From JAKAGZ01 sp964595355 (GTDB lineage Bacteria > Bacteroidota > Ignavibacteria > Ignavibacteriales > Ignavibacteriaceae): a stretch of DNA of 64,000 bases. Where the stretch lies: the NCBI GenBank assembly GCA_964595355.1, contig CAZQQD010000001.1:24878-88877 (forward strand), given 5' to 3'. Under the pieces are notes generated by a model. The model was not told where the DNA came from. It searched no databases and saw only the letters and a list, made by a program, of their open reading frames with translations. Shown piece by piece: positions 10,038 through 18,555 of this stretch. Made by a program: the position numbers and the translations under genes. The number at the start of each line of letters is the position of its first letter. The first letter of the stretch is position 1.

Positions 10038-10513
10038 AAAAAATTTTAGCCATATTGATAATTATTCTAGTTGCACTGTTTTTATATATAAGTTTGAATG
10101 ATGTTGGAAATAAAAAAGACAGTGCCTTAAAGCAGCAAACAAATAAACAAACTACTGATTCGGAGCTGGTTAAAGCTGAGGAAGAAAATCCTCCGGAAAT
10201 TCCAGATATTTATGACTTTTCAAAATTAACAATTGATTATAAATTAAAGCCAGTTAAATTAAATTTACCTGATTCTTTGAAACTGAGTAATTCACAAATT
10301 AATATATCGGCCATTATTCCCTCCAGGGTGAGGTTATGTGATCTTTTCCTTTTAGTTAATAATAAAAAAAGAGATATGTTTTACCGTGCTAGCAGTGGCC
10401 GTTATGTCTTTAAGAATGTGAGCTTAAATAAGGGCAGAAACGAAATTGAAATATTTTATCGAATAAAAACAAAAAGATCAAAATCAGGATCAAGTATTGT
10501 TATTAGAGAATAA
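10034..10513 (+). CDS. Small membrane-anchored protein of unknown function
   Basis: 159 residues. An N-terminal hydrophobic segment (about residues 3-21, ILAILIIILVALFLYIS) would anchor it in the inner membrane with the rest outside. A charged linker follows, then a beta-rich domain ending FKNVSLNKGRNEIEIFYRI that resembles an immunoglobulin-like or bacterial Ig-type strand pattern. I do not recognise the family. The GTG start overlaps the pyrF TGA by four bases, and the DUF2851 gene starts 13 bases after its stop, so it belongs to the same operon. Confidence 0.65.
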   Translation: MKKILAILIIILVALFLYISLNDVGNKKDSALKQQTNKQTTDSELVKAEEENPPEIPDIYDFSKLTIDYKLKPVKLNLPDSLKLSNSQINISAIIPSRVRLCDLFLLVNNKKRDMFYRASSGRYVFKNVSLNKGRNEIEIFYRIKTKRSKSGSSIVIRE

Positions 10514-10526
10514 TAATAGGATTTAT

Positions 10527-12005
10527 ATGAATTCTCAAAAATTACCCGAAAAATTTCTCTCAAATATTTGGAAAAACCAATCTAATAATAAACTTTTCAC
10601 TACCAGCGATGGAAAAAAGATTAGAGTAATTGACCCCGGTAACGAGAACACTCAGATGGACGGCCCTGATTTTAAGAATGCAAGAATCAAAATAGGTGAC
10701 ATCACTTTTCTTGGGGATATTGAAATTGACAGTTTCCATTCAGATTGGAGGGCGCATGGGCATATCTATAATAAAAAATATAACAAAGTAGTTTTGCATG
10801 TAATTCTTTCCGAAGACCACAAACATAATTATGTAGTAACAAGAAGCGGCAGGAAAATTCCAAGTATTGGCTTGGATGCGCTGATTGAACCCGAGGCCAG
10901 GAGTTCTATACAAAAAGCAATTCGTGAAGAGAGAGATGAAAGACTTTATAAAATTGCTTGTTGTGATATATCAGATAACATTGCTGAAAAATTTAAACTT
11001 GAATTTATTCAAGATCTCGGAATAGAAAGGTATAGAAAGAAATGTAACAGAATATTACAACGACTTAAAGAATTGGTTTACCTTAAAGAGCTGAATGTAA
11101 AGGAACCAGTTGTACAATACGAACTTGATGAAAAATTTATTAACAAAACTTTCTCTCACACCGATTTTGAAGATACTGAGATATGGGAACAGGTTTTTTA
11201 TGAGTTTATATTTGAGGCTCTTGGTTATACGAACAATAAAGATATAATGAAAAAAATTGCTCAATCGATTGATATAAAATTCCTAAAGAAATATTCCCAA
11301 AATGATAATTTTGAGGAAATTCTTGAAGCAGCCTTTTTTAATATTGGTGGGATAGTACCGGAAAGAATTAAATATAATGATGAAACTACTACAGAATATG
11401 TTAGGAAATTAACTGAAAATTGGGAATCGATTAAAAAAGATTATGACAGTAAGCTGTTTAAAAATAGTCAATGGAATTTTGCTAAGTTGAGACCTCCGAA
11501 CTTTCCAACAATCAGAATTGCTGGCGGTATTAGATTATTAAAAAAAATATTAATTGATGATTTAATAAAGAATTTACTCCTTCAATGTGAAGAACAAACT
11601 GATATTAAAAAAATTGCAGGATTTATGAGAGACCAGGTCGTTGTTAAAGCAGATGGCTACTGGCATAATCATTATGTGTTTGATGGTAAACAAATAACAA
11701 CCATTAACTATTTTATTGGCGTTTCAAGAGCAGATGATATAGTAATTAATGTAATTTTCCCTTTTTGTTCTGTCTATTTTGAAATATTTGGTAAAAAAGA
11801 AATAACAAATAGAATATTCAAATTTTATTTGAGTTATCTTCAGAAAAGTGAAAGCAGATTGGTTAATAATATATCCAGATCTTTATCAGTAGAAAGGAAG
11901 CAGAAAATTAGCGTTTATCATCAGGGGATTATAAATCTTTATAGAAATTATTGCTCGCAAAGTAAGTGTTTAAATTGTGAGATTGGTAAGAGGGTGTTTA
12001 ATTAG
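10527..12005 (+). CDS. DUF2851 family protein
   Basis: Recognised from the conserved N-terminal block DGPDFKNARIKIGDITFLGD followed by IEIDSFHSDWRAHGH and VVLHVILSEDH, the core of DUF2851 proteins common in Bacteroidota and Chlorobi. A later RPPNFPTIRIAG motif and the C-terminal CxxCxxG-like CLNCEIGKRVF also fit. Function is unknown; the acidic-His pattern of the first block is compatible with a nuclease-like fold, but that is inference. An upstream start at 10497 is possible; I chose the ATG at 10527 because it has AGGA five bases upstream and gives the usual N-terminus (492 residues). It is last in the purN-to-DUF2851 run and overlaps the convergent next gene by four bases. Confidence 0.82.
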   Translation: MNSQKLPEKFLSNIWKNQSNNKLFTTSDGKKIRVIDPGNENTQMDGPDFKNARIKIGDITFLGDIEIDSFHSDWRAHGHIYNKKYNKVVLHVILSEDHKHNYVVTRSGRKIPSIGLDALIEPEARSSIQKAIREERDERLYKIACCDISDNIAEKFKLEFIQDLGIERYRKKCNRILQRLKELVYLKELNVKEPVVQYELDEKFINKTFSHTDFEDTEIWEQVFYEFIFEALGYTNNKDIMKKIAQSIDIKFLKKYSQNDNFEEILEAAFFNIGGIVPERIKYNDETTTEYVRKLTENWESIKKDYDSKLFKNSQWNFAKLRPPNFPTIRIAGGIRLLKKILIDDLIKNLLLQCEEQTDIKKIAGFMRDQVVVKADGYWHNHYVFDGKQITTINYFIGVSRADDIVINVIFPFCSVYFEIFGKKEITNRIFKFYLSYLQKSESRLVNNISRSLSVERKQKISVYHQGIINLYRNYCSQSKCLNCEIGKRVFN

Positions 12006-12580
12006 TTATTGTTAGCTAATCTTTGTATGTCATCTCTTAATTTTGCAGCCCTTTCATATTCTTCTGATTCAATTGCTTCTCTTAACTTGGACTGTAGAGC
12101 AGCAATTTTAGCTTCTTTAGTATTTGGGACCTGTTCTCTTTCTTTACTATCTTTAGATTTTTCTGATTCTTCTGTAGGTATAAAGGCAGCTGCGTCCATA
12201 ACTGATTCAGCAACATAAATAGGAGACTGAGCTCTTACTGCCAAAGCTATTGCATCACTTGGTCGTGCGTCAATCTCATTAGTAAGTGTAGACATTTCAA
12301 GTATTATTTTGGCATAAAATGTGTTTTCGCGAAGTTCGTCAATTAAAACTTCACTTACGGATGCGCCTACATTGTCAAGAAAATTTTTTAACAGATCGTG
12401 AGTTAAAGGACGTGGAGGTTTTATTCCTTCAATTTCAAGAGCAATGGCCTGGGCTTCAAATGCTCCAATAATTATAGGAAGCCTTCGACTGCCGTTCATT
12501 TCTTTTAGGAGAATTGCATAAGCTCCTCCTGTTGACGGACTGGAAGAAAGGCCTAATATTTCGCATTGAATTTTATTCAA
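12002..12580 (-). CDS. Bifunctional nuclease (DUF151) domain protein with C-terminal UVR motif
   Basis: Residues 1-135 form a BFN/DUF151 domain with LPIIIGAFEAQAIALEIEG, PRPLTHDLLKNFLDNVGA and the conserved IDARPSDAIALAVRAQSPIY. A short linker leads to a C-terminal UVR (UvrB/UvrC-type) helical hairpin, LREAIESEEYERAAKLRDD. Family members have been reported to have nuclease activity or to act in stress and redox regulation; the role here is unknown. The start is TTG at 12580, weakly supported by an upstream TTAGG. etfA lies 18 bases upstream on the same strand, so the three minus-strand genes may be one operon. Confidence 0.85.
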   Translation of the reverse strand: MNKIQCEILGLSSSPSTGGAYAILLKEMNGSRRLPIIIGAFEAQAIALEIEGIKPPRPLTHDLLKNFLDNVGASVSEVLIDELRENTFYAKIILEMSTLTNEIDARPSDAIALAVRAQSPIYVAESVMDAAAFIPTEESEKSKDSKEREQVPNTKEAKIAALQSKLREAIESEEYERAAKLRDDIQRLANNN

Positions 12581-12598
12581 CTTATTCTGCCTAACCCT

Positions 12599-13567
12599 TT
12601 ATCCTTTAATCTTTTTGATTTCTTTAGTTAATTCAGGCAAAATTTCGAAAACGTCGCCTGCAATACCATAATCAGCTACACCGAAGATCGGGGCTTCCTT
12701 ATCTTTGTTGATAGCAACAATATACTTTGAAGATGACATCCCGGCCAAATGTTGGATGGCTCCGGAAATGCCACACGCTATATAAAGCGAAGGAGAGACA
12801 GTTTTTCCGGTTTGTCCAACCTGTTCCCTATGAGGTCTCCACCCAGCATCAACCACTGCTCTTGACGCGCCTACAGCTGCTCCTAAGGCATCTGCCAGTT
12901 CTTCCACTAGTTTAAAGTTTTCCGGGGCCTTCAATCCTCGTCCACCTGAAACAATTATATCAGCTTCTGCAACGTCCATCTTACCTTCAGATTTTTTGAT
13001 TTTCGTTACTTTAGTAGAAAGATCAGGAGAGGCTACATCTTTAGTGATTAAGTTTAGATTCACACCACTAACTTCAATTGGTTTAAAAACATTGGGACGA
13101 AGTGTTATTACTTTTATTTCACTTTTAGGTTTCAAATCCATTAAAGCTTTTCCTGCATAAATCGGGCGCGTTGCAACAACACTTCCGTTTGATGCTTTAA
13201 TACCCACGCAATCAATGAGACAACCTGCATTTAATTTTACAGCTACTCTCGGAGCCAGGTCTTTGCCTAATGCTGTATCTGAGAATAAAATGTATTCGGC
13301 ATCAATTTCTTTTGCAAACTCTGTTACAGCATCTCCATATGCAGTGGATGAGTAATTTCCGAGTTCAGCATTTTTAAAATGTGTTACATCAGCAACACCA
13401 TATTTTGAAATTTCATTAAGGTTTTCAATTTCACTTCCTACAACAACTGCTTTTGCTTCAAGTCCCAGATCTTTTGAGAGACCTGCTACTACTGTAAGAA
13501 CTTCAAATGCTGATTTTTTTAGTTTATTTTCCCGTTGTTCTAATACTGCTAAAATAGTTTTTGACAT
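12599..13567 (-). CDS. etfA: Electron transfer flavoprotein alpha subunit
   Basis: FAD-binding subunit of the heterodimeric ETF that takes electrons from acyl-CoA and related dehydrogenases. The C-terminal FAD domain shows AVVDAGWRPHREQVGQTGK, SPSLYIACGISGAIQHLAGM and YGIAGDVFEILPEL. The 322 residues are normal. It lies 14 bases downstream of etfB in the usual order. No ETF:quinone oxidoreductase or acyl-CoA dehydrogenase gene is adjacent, so the electron donor is not revealed by context. Confidence 0.95.
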   Translation of the reverse strand: MSKTILAVLEQRENKLKKSAFEVLTVVAGLSKDLGLEAKAVVVGSEIENLNEISKYGVADVTHFKNAELGNYSSTAYGDAVTEFAKEIDAEYILFSDTALGKDLAPRVAVKLNAGCLIDCVGIKASNGSVVATRPIYAGKALMDLKPKSEIKVITLRPNVFKPIEVSGVNLNLITKDVASPDLSTKVTKIKKSEGKMDVAEADIIVSGGRGLKAPENFKLVEELADALGAAVGASRAVVDAGWRPHREQVGQTGKTVSPSLYIACGISGAIQHLAGMSSSKYIVAINKDKEAPIFGVADYGIAGDVFEILPELTKEIKKIKG

Positions 13568-13581
13568 AATTTAGAAATTCC

Positions 13582-14334
13582 TTAAATAACTTTTGCTTCT
13601 TCTCTTAATAGTTTTACTAATTCAGGTACTGCGGAACTATCAGTACCGAGTATTCTCCCCGGTTTTTTGGGTTCCGGTAATTTAAGTTTTATAACTTCAG
13701 TAAGATTATCCGAAACAGCTGCTGGTTTTTCTTCAATAGTTTTCTTTTTGGCAGCCATAATTCCTTTCAGCGAGGCATATCTTGGTTCGTTAAGGCCTTT
13801 CTGTGCTGTTATTACGGCTGGTAATTTTGCTTCTACAACTTCTTTACCACCTTCAATTTCTCTTTCAGCAATAACCTTATCTCCTTCGATTTTTAAGTCA
13901 ACAACAACTGCAACACAAGAATAACCTAACATTGTTGCTGCCATTTGTCCTGTAATAGAATTATCATAATCTACTGATTGTTTTCCGAAAAATACAAGCT
14001 CACATCCAAGAGATTTTATTTCTTCAGATAACGCTTTTGCAATACCGAATGAATCTCTATTATTTTCGTCTTTTAATAAGATACCTTTATCGGCCCCCAG
14101 TGCAAGAGCTTTTCTTATGCTTTCTTTGCTGCTGTCATTTCCAACGCTTATGGCAATTACCTCGCTATCTCCTCCGAGCTTATCTTTCATTTTCAAAGCT
14201 TCCTCAACAGCAAATTCGTCATAAGGATTTATTATATATGTTACACCATTTGGATCAATGGCTTTTTCATCCTGTCCAACTTTAACCTTTGTTGCAGTGT
14301 CCGGAACGTGGCTCACACATACTGCTATTTTCAT
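13582..14334 (-). CDS. etfB: Electron transfer flavoprotein beta subunit
   Basis: AMP-binding partner of EtfA. It starts MKIAVCVSHVPDTATKVKV, continues with the conserved NPYDEFAVEEALKMKDK, and carries the ETF-beta signature region in GGKEVVEAKLPAVITAQKGL and LNEPRYASLKGIMAAKKK. The best start is the ATG at 14334, with GGAGG four bases upstream; the TTG just before it is weaker. The gene has 250 residues and leads the etfB-etfA pair. Confidence 0.95.
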   Translation of the reverse strand: MKIAVCVSHVPDTATKVKVGQDEKAIDPNGVTYIINPYDEFAVEEALKMKDKLGGDSEVIAISVGNDSSKESIRKALALGADKGILLKDENNRDSFGIAKALSEEIKSLGCELVFFGKQSVDYDNSITGQMAATMLGYSCVAVVVDLKIEGDKVIAEREIEGGKEVVEAKLPAVITAQKGLNEPRYASLKGIMAAKKKTIEEKPAAVSDNLTEVIKLKLPEPKKPGRILGTDSSAVPELVKLLREEAKVI

Positions 14335-14509
14335 CAATCCTCCAAAAAATCATTTATTTTTATCAAAAATAACCATTAATTTCTATAGATTCAATTAATC
14401 TTTGTTTTTGAAAGGTCTGAGATTGATATCTTTGCTGTGGACGAGGAACTAAGAAAGATAATTGAATTATAAACTTTATCTTTTTTTAATATTTATTTAT
14501 GTTAGCGAT

Positions 14510-14812
14510 ATGGAAGAGTTCACTGAAGAGTTACAAAAATCTACTCCTGAAATTGATGTCCTTACAGAGGAAACTACAAGCACAGGGCTAGAAAGCAAGG
14601 TTGTACTTTACAATGATGACTGGCATACGTTCGACGAAGTAATTACTCAGTTGATTAAAGCGGTCCACTGCTCATTTGAAAAGGCCAGAGCACATGCGTT
14701 TGAAGTTCACATTAAAGGAAAATCGATAGTATTTGCAGGACAATTAAAAGAATGCTTAAAGGTTTCTGGCATATTGGAGGAAATTGCCCTGACAACAGAA
14801 ATTGTAACATAA
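14510..14812 (+). CDS. clpS: ATP-dependent Clp protease adaptor ClpS
   Basis: Adaptor that delivers N-degron substrates to ClpA/ClpC. The core KVVLYNDDWHTFDEVITQLI contains the substrate-pocket Asn-Asp/Asp residues, and the rest (HCSFEKARAHAFEVHIKGK) matches the ClpS fold. A frame-open extension reaches a TTG at 14462 but would add a hydrophobic segment foreign to this soluble family. I chose the ATG at 14510, giving 100 residues, although no strong Shine-Dalgarno site is seen. No clpA or clpC is nearby. Confidence 0.87.
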   Translation: MEEFTEELQKSTPEIDVLTEETTSTGLESKVVLYNDDWHTFDEVITQLIKAVHCSFEKARAHAFEVHIKGKSIVFAGQLKECLKVSGILEEIALTTEIVT

Positions 14813-14934
14813 TAATTCGTTCATAATTCTTTTGAATTTAATTCCTTTTTGCATTATTGCTTTTACTTTTCGTTGTTTGTCCCTCCGTTTCTATTTATAT
14901 TTAAAATCTAGATTATATTTTTAAAAGGAAATTT

Positions 14935-16782
14935 GTGGAAAACATTAGAAACGACATAAGAAATATTGCAATTATTGCTCATGTCGATCATGGTAAGACT
15001 ACCTTAGTTGATCACATGTTAAAACAAACAGGTGTTTTTAGAGAAAACCAGCACATTGAAACAAGAATAATGGATTCAAATGCGCTTGAAAAGGAAAGGG
15101 GAATTACAATTCTCGCCAAAAATTTAAGCGTAAATTATGAAGGAGTTAAAATAAATATAGTTGATACACCCGGACACGCTGACTTTGGAGGAGAAGTAGA
15201 ACGGACTCTAAGAATGGTTGATGGGGTTTTGTTGCTTGTTGATGCTGCAGAGGGACCATTGCCTCAAACAAAATTTGTGCTGAAGAAATCTCTTGACCTT
15301 GGTTTGAGGCCAATTGTTGTTATAAATAAAATAGATAGAAAAGATGCCCGACCTGATGAAGTACTCAATGAAGTTTTTGACCTTTTTGTTTCGCTTGGAG
15401 CATCAGAAGAGCAATTAGATTTTCCATATGTATGGACAATTGCAAAACAAGGAATTTCCAAACTAAAATTGGAAGATGAAGGGAAAAATCTTTTTCCTTT
15501 ATTCGATGTAATATTGAAATCAGTTCCACCACCTGAAAACGATATTGAAGCTTCCTTTCAGATGCTTATTTCCGCGATTGATTATAACGATTACCTTGGG
15601 AGAATAGGAATTGGCAGAATCCACGCAGGAAAAGTGAAAATGGGAGATAATATTGTTCTCATTTCGCGTGAAGGAAATAAATCAAATGCTAAGATTACGA
15701 AACTTTATATTTATAAGGATTTTCACCGTGTAGAGGTAAACGAACTATCAGCAGGTGATATTGGTGCAATTGCAGGGCTTGAAGACGTTAATATTGGTGA
15801 AACGATCGCAAGCCCGGATAAACCTGAGGGCCTTCCTTTTACTGCTATTGATGAACCAACCATAACGATGAATTTTATGGTCAACAATTCTCCTTTTGCA
15901 GGACAGGAGGGAAAATATGTTACAACAAGAAATATCAGTGAAAGGCTTTCAAGAGAATTAAAATCAAATGTAAGTCTTAGTGTTGAGATGACCGATTCAC
16001 CTGACAGCTTTAAAGTCAGTGGAAGAGGTGAACTTCATTTGGCAATACTAATTGAAAATATGAGAAGAGAGGGATACGAATTACAATTAAGCAAACCACA
16101 AGTAATATTTAAAAGAAAACTCGATGTTCTTTGTGAACCAATTGAACACGTTATTATTGATGTGCCTGAGGAATTTGTTGGTGTTGTAATTGAGAAGCTG
16201 GGGAAAAGAAAAGGCGAAATGAAAAATATGGTGACATTTAATGAAAACACAAGAATCGAATTTCTAATTCCTTCAAGAGGTTTGATAGGTTACAGGGCAG
16301 AATTTATGACTGATACTAAAGGTACAGGAATTCTTCATCATAATTTTGAATCTTATGAACCTTATAAAGGAGACATTCAACAAAGACAACGTGGTGCATT
16401 GGTCTGTATGGAAGCTGGAATTGCCTCTTCTTATGCGATGTTTAAATTACAGGAACGTGCAGTATTTTTTATAGAAAATGGTACAAGAGTTTATGAAGGT
16501 ATGGTAGTTGGAGAAAACTCGCGTGAAAACGATATGAGAGTTAATGTAACAAAAACAAAACAACTTACAAATATGCGCGCATCAGGTGCCGATGAGGCTA
16601 TTCGTTTGGAACCGCCAACCATAATGACTCTTGAACAGGCAATTGAATGGATAACCGACGACGAATATGTTGAAGTTACACCGGAAAATATTAGAATCCG
16701 GAAAAAATATTTAACAGAAATGGATAAGAAAAGTGCTAAGCTTGCTGCAAAGCAGAAAGTGTCGGTGCAAGCAATTTCTTAA
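14935..16782 (+). CDS. typA: Ribosome-associated GTPase TypA/BipA
   Basis: Translational GTPase of the elongation-factor family that binds ribosomes and supports assembly under stress or cold. The G1 motif AHVDHGKTT, G3 DTPGHADFGGEVER and G4 NKIDR are intact. EF-G-like domains follow, and the BipA-specific C-terminus contains FLIPSRGLIGYRAEFMTDT. At 615 residues it is full length. The start is GTG at 14935 with AAAAGGAA upstream. Confidence 0.95.
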   Translation: MENIRNDIRNIAIIAHVDHGKTTLVDHMLKQTGVFRENQHIETRIMDSNALEKERGITILAKNLSVNYEGVKINIVDTPGHADFGGEVERTLRMVDGVLLLVDAAEGPLPQTKFVLKKSLDLGLRPIVVINKIDRKDARPDEVLNEVFDLFVSLGASEEQLDFPYVWTIAKQGISKLKLEDEGKNLFPLFDVILKSVPPPENDIEASFQMLISAIDYNDYLGRIGIGRIHAGKVKMGDNIVLISREGNKSNAKITKLYIYKDFHRVEVNELSAGDIGAIAGLEDVNIGETIASPDKPEGLPFTAIDEPTITMNFMVNNSPFAGQEGKYVTTRNISERLSRELKSNVSLSVEMTDSPDSFKVSGRGELHLAILIENMRREGYELQLSKPQVIFKRKLDVLCEPIEHVIIDVPEEFVGVVIEKLGKRKGEMKNMVTFNENTRIEFLIPSRGLIGYRAEFMTDTKGTGILHHNFESYEPYKGDIQQRQRGALVCMEAGIASSYAMFKLQERAVFFIENGTRVYEGMVVGENSRENDMRVNVTKTKQLTNMRASGADEAIRLEPPTIMTLEQAIEWITDDEYVEVTPENIRIRKKYLTEMDKKSAKLAAKQKVSVQAIS

Positions 16783-16824
16783 AATAATTATTGCGGGGAA
16801 TACTAACAAAAAAGAGGTGAATAT

Positions 16825-18291
16825 ATGTCTGATAATGCTTTACAAGGGTTAAAACCTGAAATTCTATGGCAGAGATTTTATGAAATTTCTCAGATACCCA
16901 GGCCTTCTAAAAAAGAAGAAAAAATTCTTTCATACTTAAAAAATTTTATAGGGGATTTGAACCTGCAATATAAACAGGATAAAAGAGGCAGCATTGTAAT
17001 TAATGTGCCCGCTACCCCAAGTTATGAAAATTCACCAACTGTTGTTTTGCAGGGACATGTAGACATGGTATGCGAAAAAAATAAAGTGACTAAACATGAT
17101 TTTGAAAATGATCCTATCAAATTAATTAGACAGGATGGGTGGGTAACAGCAGATGGTACAACACTAGGAAGTGATAATGGAATTGGTGTTGCAGCTGCTC
17201 TCGCAGTAATTACAGATAAAGATGTTGTACATGGACCGCTTGAAATTCTTTTAACTGTGGATGAAGAAACCGGGCTAACAGGTGCAACTGATCTTAAAAA
17301 AGGAATGATAAGTGGTAAAATCCTTCTTAATATGGATTCTGAAGAAGATGGTGCATTTTATGTCGGCTGTTCAGGAGGAATTGATACTATAGCTGAATTT
17401 AAACTAGAATTAACAGTACCGCCAAAAAATATGGAAACTTATGAACTGCTAATTACAGGCCTTAGAGGTGGACACTCTGGTCTGGATATACACACAGGAC
17501 GAGCCAATGCAATAAAATTGGTGGGTAGAGCATTGAGCCGGTTAGAACCATTAAGTTATTCGATAGCAAGTCTGGATGGTGGAAGTCTACGGAATGCAAT
17601 ACCCAGGGAAACTGAAGCCACCATACTAATCAAAAAGTCAGATGTTGGTAAAGCAAAAAGAATAATTAAGAATTTTGAGTCACTGGTTCAAAATGAATTT
17701 AAAATTTCAGACAGCGAAATTAAAATTGAATTTAAAAAGATAAAAAGACCCGTAAAAAAAGTCTTTAAAAAATCTTTTGGTGCTAAAATTGTAAATACTC
17801 TGTTATCTTTGCCTAATGGTATTATATCGATTAGTCAGGAATTACCTGATCTTATTGAAACCTCTACTAATGTTGCAACAGTGCACACGACTCCCCAAAC
17901 ATTAAAAATTGAGACTAGTCAAAGAAGTTCTATCGATAGTGCAAATCAATACATAGCAAAGAGCGTTGAGGCAATATTTAAATTGGCAGGTGGAAAGGTT
18001 TCTACAACGGACGGCTATCCTGGCTGGACTCCTGACCTTAGTTCAAAGCTACTAAAATTGTCAAAAGATGTCTTCAGGGGCTTATTTAATAAAGAGCCAC
18101 AGATAAAGGCTATTCATGCAGGACTTGAATGTGGTATTCTTGAAGGTAAAAATCCCGGGATGGATATGATATCTTTTGGTCCAACTATTCAGGGAGCTCA
18201 TTCTCCAGATGAAAAAGTTAATATTGAAACTGTTGAGAAGTTCTATGATCTTCTGAAAGGTATTCTTAAGAGACTTGCGACTAGTAATTAA
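16825..18291 (+). CDS. pepD: Aminoacyl-histidine dipeptidase (M20C family)
   Basis: Cytosolic zinc dipeptidase that hydrolyses Xaa-His and other dipeptides. The metal and catalytic motifs are in order: LQGHVDMVCEKN with the first His/Asp ligands, GTTLGSDNGIGVAAA with the bridging Asp, TVDEETGLTGATDL with the general-base Glu, LNMDSEEDGAFYVG, and a C-terminal HAGLECGILEGK and GAHSPDEK. The 488 residues match PepD. The ATG at 16825 has AGAGGTG about six bases upstream. It stands alone between typA and a sensor kinase. Confidence 0.93.
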   Translation: MSDNALQGLKPEILWQRFYEISQIPRPSKKEEKILSYLKNFIGDLNLQYKQDKRGSIVINVPATPSYENSPTVVLQGHVDMVCEKNKVTKHDFENDPIKLIRQDGWVTADGTTLGSDNGIGVAAALAVITDKDVVHGPLEILLTVDEETGLTGATDLKKGMISGKILLNMDSEEDGAFYVGCSGGIDTIAEFKLELTVPPKNMETYELLITGLRGGHSGLDIHTGRANAIKLVGRALSRLEPLSYSIASLDGGSLRNAIPRETEATILIKKSDVGKAKRIIKNFESLVQNEFKISDSEIKIEFKKIKRPVKKVFKKSFGAKIVNTLLSLPNGIISISQELPDLIETSTNVATVHTTPQTLKIETSQRSSIDSANQYIAKSVEAIFKLAGGKVSTTDGYPGWTPDLSSKLLKLSKDVFRGLFNKEPQIKAIHAGLECGILEGKNPGMDMISFGPTIQGAHSPDEKVNIETVEKFYDLLKGILKRLATSN

Positions 18292-18555
18292 AAGAAGAGA
18301 TAATTAGCCTAAACTTTTATATTGGCTTTTACAGAGGGGAGGAATTGTTAAATTACAGGTAACAACTTTATTTTGAAGTTTTCTTTTGCTAATTTATACA
18401 AATTCCAGCCTATATAGAGCAATTTTATTTATGCATAAGGTAATGATATACAATTTCGTGATGGAAAGTGTATTGTAACGTGTTTTTAACACTTTGATAA
18501 GAAGTGACACAAAATTTATATGCAGTAAAAAAATATTTTTCTTTCCATAATTTTT

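Noticed and set aside
14390..14472. Short frame ending AVDEELRKIIEL before clpS
   Set aside because: It looks slightly protein-like, but it has no start codon and a stop just upstream; at most a remnant.
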